Source: Datnioides undecimradiatus (Eukaryota; Chordata; Actinopteri; Lobotiformes; Datnioididae). Taken from it: a stretch of DNA of 64,000 nt. The stretch's first letter is position 1, and each line of letters starts with the position of its first letter. Below, in pieces: positions 39,901 to 51,143 of this stretch. The position numbers were made by a program, and so were the translations under genes. The notes below the pieces were generated by a model. The model searched no databases. It was not told where the DNA came from and saw only the letters and a program-made list of their open reading frames with translations. The DNA is taken from NCBI GenBank assembly GCA_008933995.1, contig WARS01000033.1, positions 7,950,287 to 8,014,286 of the forward strand. The letters run 5' to 3'.

Positions 39901-41365
39901 TGCAACAGTGGATTGTGACTGGTTACTGCCACCATCATTGACATGTCAATGGGTCTCAAGGATATTTAAATTCAGGTCTAAATTAGTCATTTCTTTGTAT
40001 ATTTAGGCTTTCTTTTGATTTTTAAAGTGTTCTTTGGAATCAGGATTGCTCAGGATTCAGAATTTTCACCAAATCATCCACAAGAAATCAGACTAACATA
40101 CAAAACTAAAAGAAAACATGACAAATCCATTAGCAGAGGTGTATTTACAGCATGCACAAGCAGGCGTCACGGTGTGCTATTTGGTATTTGGTGGGCCAAT
40201 GTTACAATTGCTGAGGGAGGAAATAAAGAATAGACTCCACATTATAATAGGACATTGCCCACAAATTTGAAACATGACCTAACGGGGCTTGTGTGCAAGG
40301 CTGTGGAGATAGATGATAAAGTCACTCAGGTATGTTACATGCTGAGAACCTATTCAGGACAATTCATTCCCTAATCCCTTTTTTTTCACTTTGCCCTGAA
40401 TCTCTGCCAAGCCAGCCAGATGTACACAGCACAAAGTCTGACCAGCAGCCAATTTTATTCTAATCTCTGCGCTCAGTAAGCTGATAGGTTTTCCTCTTGA
40501 GAGACTGGCCAATTTAAATGTGAGTGCTCACAATAGCATGGCACCGGAGCAGAGTGTTACATTTGTGAGGGACAGACCCTGATCAGGGACAAATGGGAAA
40601 TATTTGACTCTGCTTTATTTTATTAGGAGAATATTGGTGACCAAGGACTTGCATTGGGAGCTGTGACAGGTTATCACACCATAGTTTTGAGCCAAACCGA
40701 GGAACATATACCAAATAGGAAAAAGATGGAAAATGTCTACACAATTAGAGTGGCTCTACAAAATGTAGTTAGCAACCAGCATACCTCCAGTTGTAGAATG
40801 GACTTCCTTTCATTTTGAGTACTTAAGAACAGAAAAAAGAGACAAGTTCAGTGGTACATGTGAAACTCAGACACCCAAACCCACACTTACAATATATACA
40901 CACCATTCATGAATCTCTCTCTCTCTCTCTGTCTCACTCCCCACATGCACCTGTGCATTTATGCATATTCATACTGTTTAATCTTTCAGTGGATCACTTG
41001 TTGTAGCTTAATCTGCAGGTCCAGCTGTACAAAAGCAAACAACATCTGGATCAGTTTCAGCAGTACTTCACTGAGTACAGTCTACTGTGTGCAGGAGACC
41101 CCGAGCATGACGCATCGCACTTAGTAAACCAATATCTTTCTTGTCCTTGAAGAGAACCCCACCATGTCTGGGCTTCTTTGAAGTACCTCCCCCACCCCCA
41201 CACACACCCACTTGTTATGCTCTGCTTGTGTGCTATGCATCTGCAATAAATGACCTACATACTGCATAAGTCATCGAACAGTGCCACATTTTCTGTTTGG
41301 GGGTATTTGTTTGGCCTAATTATGCAATTAAAGTGCAGATAGTTCGCTGTAGAAATACACTGATA

Positions 41366-41954
41366 ACACTGGGGAACAATTTGAAAAAAATTTTCTGTTG
41401 AGTTAGATTTTTATGCTGATTAAAACTAAAATTGGCATGCTGATTCCAAAATTGCAGTCAGTTTTTTTCTAGCACGTCAAGTTTTTTCTCCACAGCTTAC
41501 CCTCCAGATAAGCAAAATTCCACTGATTAGCTGTAGCAGTAGTAGTAGCAGTAGTATACATATGATGGCTGACTATTGTTGGAGCATCAAACGCGATAGT
41601 CCTCAAGTTGAACACTCCAGAAAGAGCTATAAACGTAAATTTTTACCTTAACTACTTGCACACAATTATAATTACAGTAGCCATATCCTTTGTAAAAACA
41701 TAATACTGTTAAACATTGCAGTCATGCCTGTTTCTTTCACATTCCATTGTATGTCAATATTTGAACATTTTTATAAAACAAGCACATATCTGTTAAGTAC
41801 AGTATTTTTCATATGTTTCAAGAAAACGGGGATCCTATAGTTCAAAAACTTGACGTGATAGAGAAAAACTGAGATCAGTTTTGGATTCTGCACCCAAAAA
41901 TTAGTTAAAAACAGCTGTCAGACCTAACTCAACAAAAATTGTGTTCCCCAGTGT
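41366..41954. mobile_element. Fold-back MITE-like element with long inverted arms
   Basis: Left end ACACTGGGGAACA at 41366 and its inverted copy TGTTCCCCAGTGT ending at 41954. Similarity between the arms continues inward for roughly 120-150 bp with gaps: both arms carry TTGAGTTAG, then a segment with TTCCAAAA or TCCAAAAC, then CACGTCAAGTTTTT. The centre is AT-rich with no ORF. No target-site duplication is evident, so the outer ends may have decayed. Confidence 0.7.
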
Positions 41955-43111
41955 AATGAACATCAGCATGACTTTGTTCTTATCCTGACTTTTTTACTCT
42001 TGTCTACCGAAAAAGGTGCATTACACTGCATTAAATAGTATATATCAACATATAAGTGTAGTCGAATGTCAGGGCTTAATGCAGTATTTTCACTCCATCA
42101 GCCTCACTGCCACTTTGGACATGCTTGTTTTCATTTGCGTCACTTTTAACTTTACTGCCACAATTAGACTACATAAAAAAATGCTGGTACCCTCAGAGTG
42201 ATATCAGCCAGTGGGCATTCCATAATCAAGACCTCAATCTCATAACCCAGACACTAACTCAACGGTAATAATAATTGATTTTGCAGTCACTGGTGTCAGC
42301 TTAAATGCATTTCGAAGTACATATGAGAGTTACAGTGGAAGAAGGACTCACATCTGCAACCTAAGTAAAAGTACAGTAAAAATAAAAATAAAAGACACAC
42401 ATTCAAAACTGTATTTTAGCTTAAGTAAAGACATATTGTGGATTAAAGAAAGAAAACCTTAATGCGGAGGACTGCTAAAAACTCCAAAACATACGAAACA
42501 TTACAAAGGGCCCCAACCACACACTGCTTTTGCTGTAAAATCCACCACTGTATAGTTTAAAGTTTAACTGCTCAGACATTAGGTATTTGCCAGTGACCTG
42601 CAGTGGACATAATCATTTTACCAGTAACTGCCCAAAGCATTTGTGTTTAAAGTAACCAATAAAATGTGTATGAACCAAAACAAAAAAATATTTAAGACCA
42701 ACATTTAATGCCAAGACAGTTGTTTTTGTCATTTGTCAAATGTGTCCAATTTAGAATATATCAAAATACAAGAGAACTCTAGTGTATACACTTGTATACA
42801 CACAGTAGTGGAGACACTTCTTGGAACCTGCAAGAACTATTAGTTATTATTATTATCACAATCAATTTCCGTAAATAAAACAAAGCTTTTGTTGGGTTTC
42901 CAGGGAAAGAATTATGATATGCAAGAGCTTTTTATGCTCCAGAAAGTCCCTGAGCAAACCAATCATGATTCTCATTAACACCCAAACTCCAAATTAAATA
43001 GTGTTGGCCTTTTTCAACGCCATCTAAAGCTGACCTTAAAAACAACGTTCCGCCTGTTCATCGAGATACTTAAACTAATCTAAACCTAGATACAACTTTG
43101 CTTATACGTAC

Positions 43112-45562
43112 CTCCAGTGTGGATGCTCTGGAGTCCGTAGTCTCACTTGGCCCTATGCTCCTGGGTATACTGGACACAAAATACCCAGCTCCTTTGGGAA
43201 TTATCGGCTGTCTCACAACCACTTTGCCTTTCCGGGTCTCTGCGAGGAACAAACTGTACCAGTAGGCATCACTGGAGATCAGGGTGGAATCTGCGATGGT
43301 GGAGCTTCTCTGGCTAATCACGCTGTTCCTGCTGATCACACTGTTTCTGTTGGCTGGAGGGATCTTGATGGCCTTTGGCTTTGGTTTTTGACACTTCAGC
43401 ACAATAATAACCAAGATGGTGATCAGTAGCAGAAATGACACAGCCCCTAAACCAATAACCAAGTACAGGTTTAGGTCTGTGAAGACGTCATACTCTATTG
43501 GCAGCTCAGTGGTCTCTGAAAAGGACATGACATGTTCCACTGTTGATATCTTGATAGTGACAGTAGCAGAGAGAGCAGGCTCACCATTGTCTTTGGCAAC
43601 AATCACCAGCCGCTGTTGTCTTGGGTCTCTGTAACTGAACATCCTTGTCGTCCGAATTTCTCCGTTGTACTGATCCAGGCTGAAGAGGGACGCGTCACTG
43701 ATCTGCAGGAGCTGATACGTGACCCTGGAGTTCTGCTCAGAATCGGCATCAATGGCAATCACTTTGGCCACCAGGTGCCCCTTATCTGTAGACCTGGGTA
43801 TCACCTCCTCTACAACGGATCCCTGCGCCCGCCAAGGCGACACAATCATAGGAGTGTTGTCATTTTGGTCCAGAATGATGATGTGAACTGTCACATTGCT
43901 GCTCAGTGGGGGAACGCCAGAGTCTCGTGCCTCAATGTGAAAAAGGAAATCCCTCTCTCTCTCATAGTCAAAGGTCTTCAGGGCATAAAGATCACCATTC
44001 TCAGGGTTGATGGAGAACAGCATTGACATAGATGTGTTAACAATCTCCTTCTCCATTATGAAATAAACCAAGTACTGGTTCTCATTGAGATCTGGGTCAA
44101 ACGCACTAAGAGATGTCAACAACGCCCCCGGTGAATTGTTCTCCACAACATGGATAGTGTAGAAGGACTGGGAGAATGCGGGCGCATTGTCATTGACATC
44201 CAGAATCTCCAAAGTGATGGTTTCATTTTCCGACAGGGGCGGTGAGCCTTTGTCTGTCACCCTCAGTGTGATGTCATATTTGCTTATTATCTCTCTGTCC
44301 AATGGCTTTGAAACCAGCAGCTCAAAGTAACCCTCTGAGGACTTGTTCAGGAGGAACGGCAAAGACTGTTGCTGATTCAAAGTGAGCTCCACTTCGCCAT
44401 TGGCCCCAGAGTCCCTGTCTCTGACACTGATCACTGCAATCAGTGTCCCTACAGAGACATTCTCAGTCAGTGCACTTTTCACAGACTTGATGGTCACCTC
44501 TGGGTAGTTGTCGTTCAGATCTGTGACAAACACCGTGACTTTACAGTGACCTGACAGCGGGTTTGCCCCGTGGTCCTGAGCCTGTATGTGCATCTCAAAA
44601 CTCTGACTCTCTTCGTAATCAATCACCCCCTTCACCTTGATCTCACCTGAGTTTGGATCAAGTGAGAAGAGCTCTTGAGTCTTCTCTGAGGTGTACAGTG
44701 TGTATGAATACACCAACTGGGCGTTTGTGCCCTCATCCAAGTCTGCTGCCTGTAAGGTCATGACCACTGTCCCTACAGCCGCGTTCTCTGAGACGTTAAC
44801 TGCATATACCGGCTGACTGAACAGGGGGGCGTTGTCATTGATATCCAGGACATTAATGATGATGCTTGCAGTGCCGGAACGGGGAGGCACCCCTCCATCC
44901 ACAGCGGTTAAAATTAAATAATGAACTGCTTGCTCTTCCCGGTCCAAATTACCGTTCAGCACCAAATCAACATATTTAGAGCCGTCGCTGCCAGTCTGTA
45001 TGTCGATGTTGAAGTATTTGCTCTCGCTCAGATAGTAGGTCTTGATTGAATTCGCCCCCACATCCGCATCCACGGCGTTTGTCAATGAAAATCTCTCACC
45101 GGGAGGGGTTGCCTCTGAGATATCCAAGTGCATTGTCCTCCTGCGAAACACGGGCGCGTTGTCGTTGATGTCCATGATTTCTAACTCGATGTTAAAAATA
45201 CGAACGGGGCTCTCGAGTATGACATCCATTTTCAGAAAGCACGAGGTTGTTTTAGTCATGCATATGCTTTCCCGGTCTATCTTCTCTCGGATTACCAGCT
45301 CCCCCGTTTCTTTGTTGATGTCAAGGTAATTTTTGCTGTGAATGACATCGAGCTTTGCTCTGCGCTGCACCAAACTGCGAACATCCAGACCCAAATCTGT
45401 AGCCAGATTGGCAACAAAGGATCCCTCTTCCATTTCCTCCGGAATAGAGTACCGAGTAATGGAGAGCGCACATCCCCATAGTGCACTGAATGTAATAACA
45501 GCCACAGTCAGTCGTGTCCGTAAAGGTGCAATGTCAAACGCCATCATTGTGATGTTCTTCAA
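43112..45562 (-). CDS. Protocadherin-alpha variable exon, 5'-most of two
   Basis: A complete variable exon: signal peptide ending near residues 30-36 (ITFSALWGCALS before ITRYSIPEEM), six EC repeats with linkers MDINDNAPVF, LDINDNAPLF, TDLNDNYPEV, LDVNDNAPAF and LDQNDNTPMI, a membrane helix (LYLVIGLGAVSFLLLITILV) and a variable cytoplasmic segment with two NSVIS units and SSDAYWYS. The donor is CTGGAG|GTACGT in phase 0 after ASTLE, leaving 817 residues from the first ATG; an ATG-ATG pair six codons in is an alternative start. The next phase-0 acceptor of the right type on this strand is alpha constant exon 1, 20 kb downstream. Its cytoplasmic part lacks the YCYK motif of the other two large exons, so it is a regular alpha-type rather than C-type candidate. 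Read-through past the donor gives 13 unrelated residues. Confidence 0.93.
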
Positions 45563-45665
45563 CCTCGAAATGAAACAGGTCCGTCCTTACGAGCAGGTTG
45601 TCTTGATGGAGGGGAGCGCCGGTGTCATTCTTGCCTCCACGCGTTGTGGCTGTAGCTGCAGTAGG

Positions 45666-45697
45666 CCATATACACTACAGTACCGCTGAAGGAGCGG
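45666..45697 (-). promoter_or_regulatory. Candidate promoter elements of the 43-45.5 kb variable exon
   Basis: On the minus strand CCGCTCCTTCAGCGG (45697-45683) contains the CGCT core known from clustered-protocadherin promoter elements, in palindromic form. GTGTATATGG (45675-45666) is a weak TATA-like sequence just downstream. They lie 104-135 bp upstream of the ATG, and the surrounding 45600-45770 is CpG-rich. I compare only with the CGCT core, not the full consensus. Confidence 0.35.
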
Positions 45698-45751
45698 GGC
45701 TCTCTCGGCGATGCTCTGCAGGGGCGTAGGCAGCGTCTGCGTGGGCTGCTC

Positions 45752-45798
45752 GGGGGGGGGGGGGGAATTCAAGATTTCCAAAAATGAAAAAAAAAAAA
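45752..45798. repeat. G14 run followed by A-rich run
   Basis: Fourteen consecutive G at 45752-45765 and a 12-A run at 45787-45798, about 190-240 bp upstream of the variable exon's ATG. Confidence 0.9.
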
Positions 45799-47863
45799 CC
45801 AAAACATTTTTAATTTAACCTTTTGTGCATCAACCCAAATTTTACATTGACTTAAAATATATAAAATGCAGTTAGTGGATTGAATGAGATCAAGTAACCC
45901 ATATTAAAAGTTAATACTATTATTGTTTCATATATAATTCAAGATATCCCTTATGTTTACAAAGCAACATTCTAACATAGGTCCTTAAAAAGCTTTACTC
46001 TAACCTGCAACAGTGCCACTCTACAGATGTGGTTATACATTAGTTTTATGTATTAATTTTAATTTTAGTCAGAATTACAAGACCTTTGTGGGGCTATGAT
46101 AAACTTAAAATTTAAACAATAGCAGATAATTTTAAAAAATGATTTTTTTATACTGAATTATTAAATGAAATCTCTCACAACAAATACTGATAATTTCAGA
46201 ATCTACTTTCAATCAAAATATTGCCAAATGTAATAAATCAAATATCATATGTTGGATGTTTTTGTTGGTGTGTTGTGTCATTCATATCTTTCTCCCTTTG
46301 GTGGTTTCTGCCAATATAAGTATTGTCATGCAACACACTCTTACTAGAGCTTATGATGAGATGATTAAGAATAGCTAGCAAAATGATATCACTTTGTGTC
46401 ATCTATTTAAAATATGATCTTTTTCAAAATGTATTATGGTATGTAACGTACACTTAAAGCTGCATTTGCATTTCTCATCTCTGTCTTGCTGGTTATTCCA
46501 CATCCAGTCTAACCTCATCAAACAGAGTCACAGAGTTTTGAAAAAATATGGCTGTTTCCCCCGCAGACAGTATGCTGACCTTTGTGCATGGGTTGAACCA
46601 TACACCATGCAGCTTTTACTTCAAGCCCTCCCACTACACCATTTGTGCTTGTTGCTATTTTCCACTGTCTTTGGTTAAACTGACATGATGGGTGATAAGA
46701 TGAGGATGGTCCTCAGCATTCTTTTCTTTTAGCTCCATCCAGTGACAATTTAGAGTATTACAGGAGGATCTGTACTCCACCCTTTCCAACCACCATAGTA
46801 TAATCTCTTACTTAAAATGTCTTTAAAGTCCTTGTTTGTACCCATCTTCTTTTTGTACGATCTTAACTTTACTTTAATGGTTAAGATAATTAAATGAATT
46901 ATAGTATATCACAGTAGAATATTGAATGAGCTGAAATAATCTCCATTATAAAAATGTTTTAAATGCACTTAAAATGTGTTGACAGGTCAGGTACAAATTG
47001 TCACAACAAAGGCAGATGAAATAGCTTCAGTTTTACTTGGAAGAGAGACAAAAGCAAGTCATAATAAGCTACAAACATAGATTTCAAATATTCATATTTA
47101 AAAAAAGATACTTCATGTCTCCTGTGGTTTTAAAATGAACACTTTACAAAATTAAGTGAAAGAGACAACTGACAGACTTAACAACAAAAGACAAGGCATT
47201 AACATCTCACCATGGCCATCATCAGCCCCTAAACCCATTATTACCCATAATCATATGGTGACATGTGATTATAAGCATTATTTCCTGTTTACTTAATACA
47301 GATAATGTTTGTGATAGGGATGCACTGTAGTTGTTGTGTTTTGAGGTGGTGTTTTGTTATGTGTTTTTATTTTCACGTTTTTTTTAACATTAGTTTCTTT
47401 GTTTTTATCATGAATTCTTAATTTCTATTAATATTCTTGTCATACTGTGCTTTTTTTAAATTTTGAAGGTCATATATTTCCAGGGGCCATTCTCACCCAG
47501 TTGCTAATTAAAGTGTATAGGAGTCATGACCATGCTCGGTGCTACATTCTATTCAGGAAAGAAATGCCTCCTGCATGGGAGGACAAGGTAAAGCTCGTGG
47601 CTAACATGAGAGAGAAATGTTTGATATTCTGGGCCTTCGTATACGAGCTCATAAATGTATTAAAACACAAAAATATCACTACATATCTGAAATTAGATGC
47701 ATTTGCAATTTGTTTTGTACAAGGCATATTTATGAAGTTATCAGTTTAAGATTAAAAATGCAGAAAATATTCAAGATTAATATGGCAACAAAATGGTGAA
47801 CATGCACACCATGTATAGATATACTGTCAGTGGTACAGAGGTCCTATATATGTGAGGGAAAGG

Positions 47864-47876
47864 CACCCTCTAGTGG
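47864..47876 (-). promoter_or_regulatory. CTCF-like core motif
   Basis: The minus strand reads CCACTAGAGGGTG, 12 of 13 matches to CCASYAGRKGGCR. CTCF is known to organise mammalian protocadherin promoters and enhancers. A single match of this quality is expected by chance occasionally, so this is only a candidate, located between the stand-alone gene and the first alpha variable exon. Confidence 0.3.
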
Positions 47877-48355
47877 AGGAAAATGGGAGATTCCTCTGCT
47901 CAACCACAGTTGTAGAAGCTATGGATTGTTGGGGGAGATAAGACGGAAATAAAAAGAAATAATGCAGCACAGATTGGGCTCTAGCACGGCAACTAGACAT
48001 ATGCTTTGTGTCTCTGCTTACAGCACATGGGACATATCATGATCGCAAAGCCTGGCTCTAGTCGGGACTGGCTGTGATACAGCCAAAGTTAAATCTTGGC
48101 TTGATTATCTGTAATTATTGGCAGGATATAATGTCAGCCTGTCTGGATTTGTAAATTCCTGGTAGTCTCTAAATGACAGGGATATATATTCTTTTTTCCC
48201 CCCCTCACAGGTTTCATCCCTCTGACTCGAACTTCAGAGAGCTCAAAATAAATCTCGAACTGGCCTCTTGGCACTCAGCTTTCTGAACATGAAGCAGTTC
48301 ACAGAGGCAGTCAGACCCAAGTCCAAGATTAACCCATTGGTCAGCAATAGCTCAG

Positions 48356-48903
48356 TTAAGGGTGACAAATCTTGAGGATTATCTCCAGAGTAGTAGTTGA
48401 GACCCTGGGTTTACTGACCAGAATGTCAAGAGAGAAGGTCAAATGACACCCAGAGCCATAAGTCACAACAACTATGAGAGCTTCTTCTTTCACAGGCTCT
48501 CCACAGCTCTGGTTTCCACGTTGTACTGTGGAGTGAGGATCCTCCTCTCTAAGACTGGGCACTTGCCCACCACTTGTAGATTCAGCAATATTTGCTGAAA
48601 TTACTGCGCTTGATTCCATCTCTGCAGGGGAATGGGAAAGAAACTTATTAAAATCATGCAGTGGGCTCCCTAAAGTATGACTCCATGGCTCACACCTCTG
48701 ACTCCTCCGGAGACAAATCTCAGTGTCAGCGTCTGGGTGCAAAATGACTGTATTTGCACCATGCAAGGCCAGGGTAGGCAGGATGAGCCGCAGCCCTTTC
48801 TGCCTCTACCTTGTTTTCTGAGAAGCACATTTGCAGCCTGCTTCTGTAAGTAGCTGTGCTCCTGCCACATTTTATTCACAGCTTTCAATGCCATGGTATC
48901 AAT
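48356..48903 (-). pseudogene. Coding-like patch in two overlapping frames, possible exon or pseudogene
   Basis: After an acceptor-like TTTTTTGTGCAG, an ATG in strong context (ACCATGG, ATG at 48894) opens a frame reading MALKAVNKMWQEHSYLQKQ and on to LLRKQ, where AAACAAG|GTAGAG could be a donor at 48810. A second minus-strand frame begins directly after: AGGCAG, then KGLRLILPTLALHG, then 140 or so further codons ending LKICHP and TAA (48356). The two frames are offset, as if an 11-nt insertion or similar shift separated parts of one protein, or as if only the first piece is a real short exon. I do not recognise the protein. Chance ORFs remain possible. Confidence 0.25.
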
Positions 48904-50045
48904 CTGCACAAAAAATGAATTCACTCTGTGAATATAACATAAACATAAACATAAAAGAAATCCTCAGTGTCAGCTTTTCATGGAGGGAAAGGTTTAAAAC
49001 AGATTTTACAGCTCTCCTGTTTTTGGCGTATTTATTTATTAATGATGAAATTAATGCTAAGTTACTCTAACAGTTATTTCAGAGTCACATCAAGACACTG
49101 TTAGCTAATAAAACAACAACCACAGAACTGAGGACAGATTTATTGATATTAATATATACTGTACATGGGCCACATACAGAAAGTTTAGTCCTGTGAAGCA
49201 TCATTGTATAATCATCTGTAGACGTATAACTTGCACCCACTGTTAAATACAAATCAGGAATGCCAGTTCCGCCCAACAATTTGATGTGACGTGACTATTA
49301 CGATCTATTATTACGAGCCAATAAGCAAAACTGGGTGTTTTAATCCTATTGGACATGTTGCATGGTTATATTCAACATTACAGTGTCACATTTTTTGAAA
49401 TGAAAAGCTTCTATTGAGTTTCCCTTCTGTTTAAAATGAATTTGCGCTGCATAACTTTTGCATTGAATTACCTCTACCATCTGTTTGCATTGCGTGTGCA
49501 TCGTGCCCGGGCTGCTTTCACACTTAATAGACTTGAACAAATGGCGTGTCACCAAACACACCATCTATGACTGGATGATAGAGGCTCAGTTTATAAGACG
49601 AGTTGTAACTGCAGCAGCTTGACTATTTAAACAGCATCTGTGAAAAATAATGCTCATTAGACTCTTGCTCTTGTTGAATATAGCAGTGCAATACCTATAT
49701 TAAATGCCTGTTAGCTTTAGGTAGAAACCTGTACTTTGATGGTTTTAAGGTTTGTTGCTAACTGATACACAGCATTGCACTCAGTACAGCTGTCCCTGTT
49801 ATAAAAGTGACTGACACTTGGAGAAACCTTATGAAACATACTGTAAGGTGCTGAAATCATGAACCTTTCTGAGACATTCACTACGACCTCACTGAGAACC
49901 AGCAGCCTCTGAACAGCTCAGTCACATGTACCTGAGCTCACTGCTGCTCTTGTTTATGTTCCAGTTTAACAGCCTTTTAAGCTAGACGATGACTTTATGA
50001 TGGAAAGTCAGCTAACTGGAGATCCTGATACGACTCAAAATAGAC

Positions 50046-50062
50046 TTTATTTATACTTTATT
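50046..50062 (-). promoter_or_regulatory. Candidate polyadenylation signals of the stand-alone protocadherin
   Basis: Two AATAAA hexamers on the minus strand (50051-50046 and 50062-50057), 185-200 bp beyond the stop codon at 50247. Confidence 0.5.
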
Positions 50063-50246
50063 TTAGTATTCACAAAAATAAAAAATATACTTGTAGTAAG
50101 GAGTGGCATTTAATTTCACAGGAAAAATGATAAACATTAGTCTGTTTGTCTTAATGATACTTCCACTGGAGAAGCATTTTTTAGTTATTACTGGAACTAG
50201 TTAATGGCATATTATCATACACAGCATATACAGTGTAGTTGGTGTA

Positions 50247-50518
50247 TCAATTGAAGATGGGATTGCTTATGAGACCATCATCTCTGTCAAAAGTCTGTTC
50301 GTAGTGTGAGATGAATCTCTTTTTCTTTCCAAAAGTAGAGAAAGTGTTGTACATATCCAGCTCTCCTCTGGGTGCCAGCTTCAGAGTGCTGTAGTCAGAC
50401 GTGGTGCCAGGTATGTATACATTGTGCTGGTAGTCTGGTGGCTCAGAGTGAGGCTGGGTGTACTTTGGAGCCCATGAGTAGTTAGGGACTGTTCCCTCTT
50501 GAAGAGACATCTTGCAGT
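50247..50518 (-). CDS. Stand-alone protocadherin, exon 4 (C-terminal exon, with stop)
   Basis: This exon begins after CCCCCACAG in phase 1 (G from exon 3 plus AC gives Asp) and reads through to a stop at 50247. It contains PPDYQHNVYIPG, matching the P-D-Y-x-x-N-V-Y-I-P-G block of the mammalian gamma constant region. It then has FSTFGKKKRFI, which resembles the alpha constant FISFGKK block and fits the WAVE-binding pattern (hydrophobic-x-T-F-x-x). The final segment, ending GLISNPIFN, has no counterpart in the alpha or gamma tails I know and lacks the terminal poly-lysine. Lengths of exons 2-4 (62, 113 and 272 nt) sum to an exact 149 codons with stop, which supports the model. An internal ATG at 50510 is not the start. 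Confidence 0.88.
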
Positions 50519-50872
50519 CTGTGGGGGAAAAAAAATGCGCATAAATTACAGTTTGAATCGAAAGATTATTTCTGCAAATAGGCCATATTTACATATAGTC
50601 TACTTGATCTGAATAAGGTGGCTTTAAAGGCATCTTCTTAATTTCAGCCTTTTTGCCAAAAAGCAAAACACTTCTTGCAGGGTCTTAAGTAATCCTCGTG
50701 TTAATGCATTAAAATCCCCCCCTCGTTTAGGAGCCCGGTATTATCTGCTTTTCAGTTTGCCATTTTATATTTCAGACTAAATCCTTCAGCACAGACACAG
50801 GGAGAACTCCCCACACCACCACCGTCTTTCATGTGAACAATAATGAGGCCAAACAGCACGGCTGCCACATAC

Positions 50873-50985
50873 CCTTCATGTGGTTTCCCCAGGTCCAGTA
50901 CTGCGGTGCTACAGAGCAGGAAAACCCATCAGCATCGTACTTTTGTTGACGAGAAAGGGTGCCCTCCATATTTGCTGAGCTATAC
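50873..50985 (-). CDS. Stand-alone protocadherin, exon 3
   Basis: A 113-nt exon with acceptor TCTCTTTAG and donor AAGG|GTATGT. It enters in phase 2 (AG plus G gives Arg), reads YSSANMEGTLSRQQKYDADG, then FSCSVAPQYWTWGNHMK, and leaves in phase 1. It occupies the place of alpha constant exon 2 but has no clear residue similarity to it. The exact phase agreement with both neighbours is the main support. Confidence 0.82.
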
Positions 50986-51032
50986 CTAAAGAGATAAAGA
51001 GACAGCACAAGTGTTAGTGTTCTATGTGTGCC

Positions 51033-51055
51033 TGTGTGTGTGTGTGTGTGTGTGT
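51033..51055. repeat. (GT)n microsatellite
   Basis: Short GT run in the intron between exons 2 and 3 of the stand-alone protocadherin, about 25 bp from the exon 2 donor. Confidence 0.85.
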
Positions 51056-51081
51056 AGAGATTGACTTGTCTGTGTATTCAC

Positions 51082-51143
51082 CTCTTGTATGCTGAGTTGC
51101 GTTGGTTCTTGGTCCAGGTCCAGTCCTTGTTTGAATACTTTAG
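51082..51143 (-). CDS. Stand-alone protocadherin, exon 2 (constant-exon-1 counterpart)
   Basis: A 62-nt exon with acceptor CAATTGTGCAG and donor AAGAG|GTGAAT. It starts in phase 0 and ends in phase 2, exactly as alpha constant exon 1 does. It reads LKYSNKDWTWTKNQRNSAYK. The N-x-D-W-x-W/Y/F core corresponds to PNADWRYS of alpha and PNTDWRFS of gamma constant exon 1, so it is a diverged homologue of those exons. It lies 1 kb downstream of the large exon. Confidence 0.86.

Larger units (their letters stand above)
27700..43111 (-). other. Inter-variable-exon region, no further variable exon seen
   Basis: 15.4 kb without any ORF carrying cadherin linkers (D-x-N-D-N) on either strand. The stretch just upstream of the 25-27.7 kb exon is relatively CpG-rich at 27720-27970 and 28420-29100 and is the likely place for that exon's promoter, but no defined element is identifiable. 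It also contains interspersed-repeat fragments, a GA-rich tract and a MITE. Chance ORFs only. Confidence 0.65.
45799..50045. other. Region between the alpha variable array and the stand-alone protocadherin
   Basis: AT-rich, with no cadherin-like ORF on either strand. It contains one candidate CTCF-like site and one ambiguous coding-like patch at 48.4-48.9 kb, listed separately. Otherwise nothing is recognised. Confidence 0.6.

Noticed and set aside
47447-47749. 100-codon plus-strand ORF
   Set aside because: AT-rich, no recognisable domain, no promoter or splice context.
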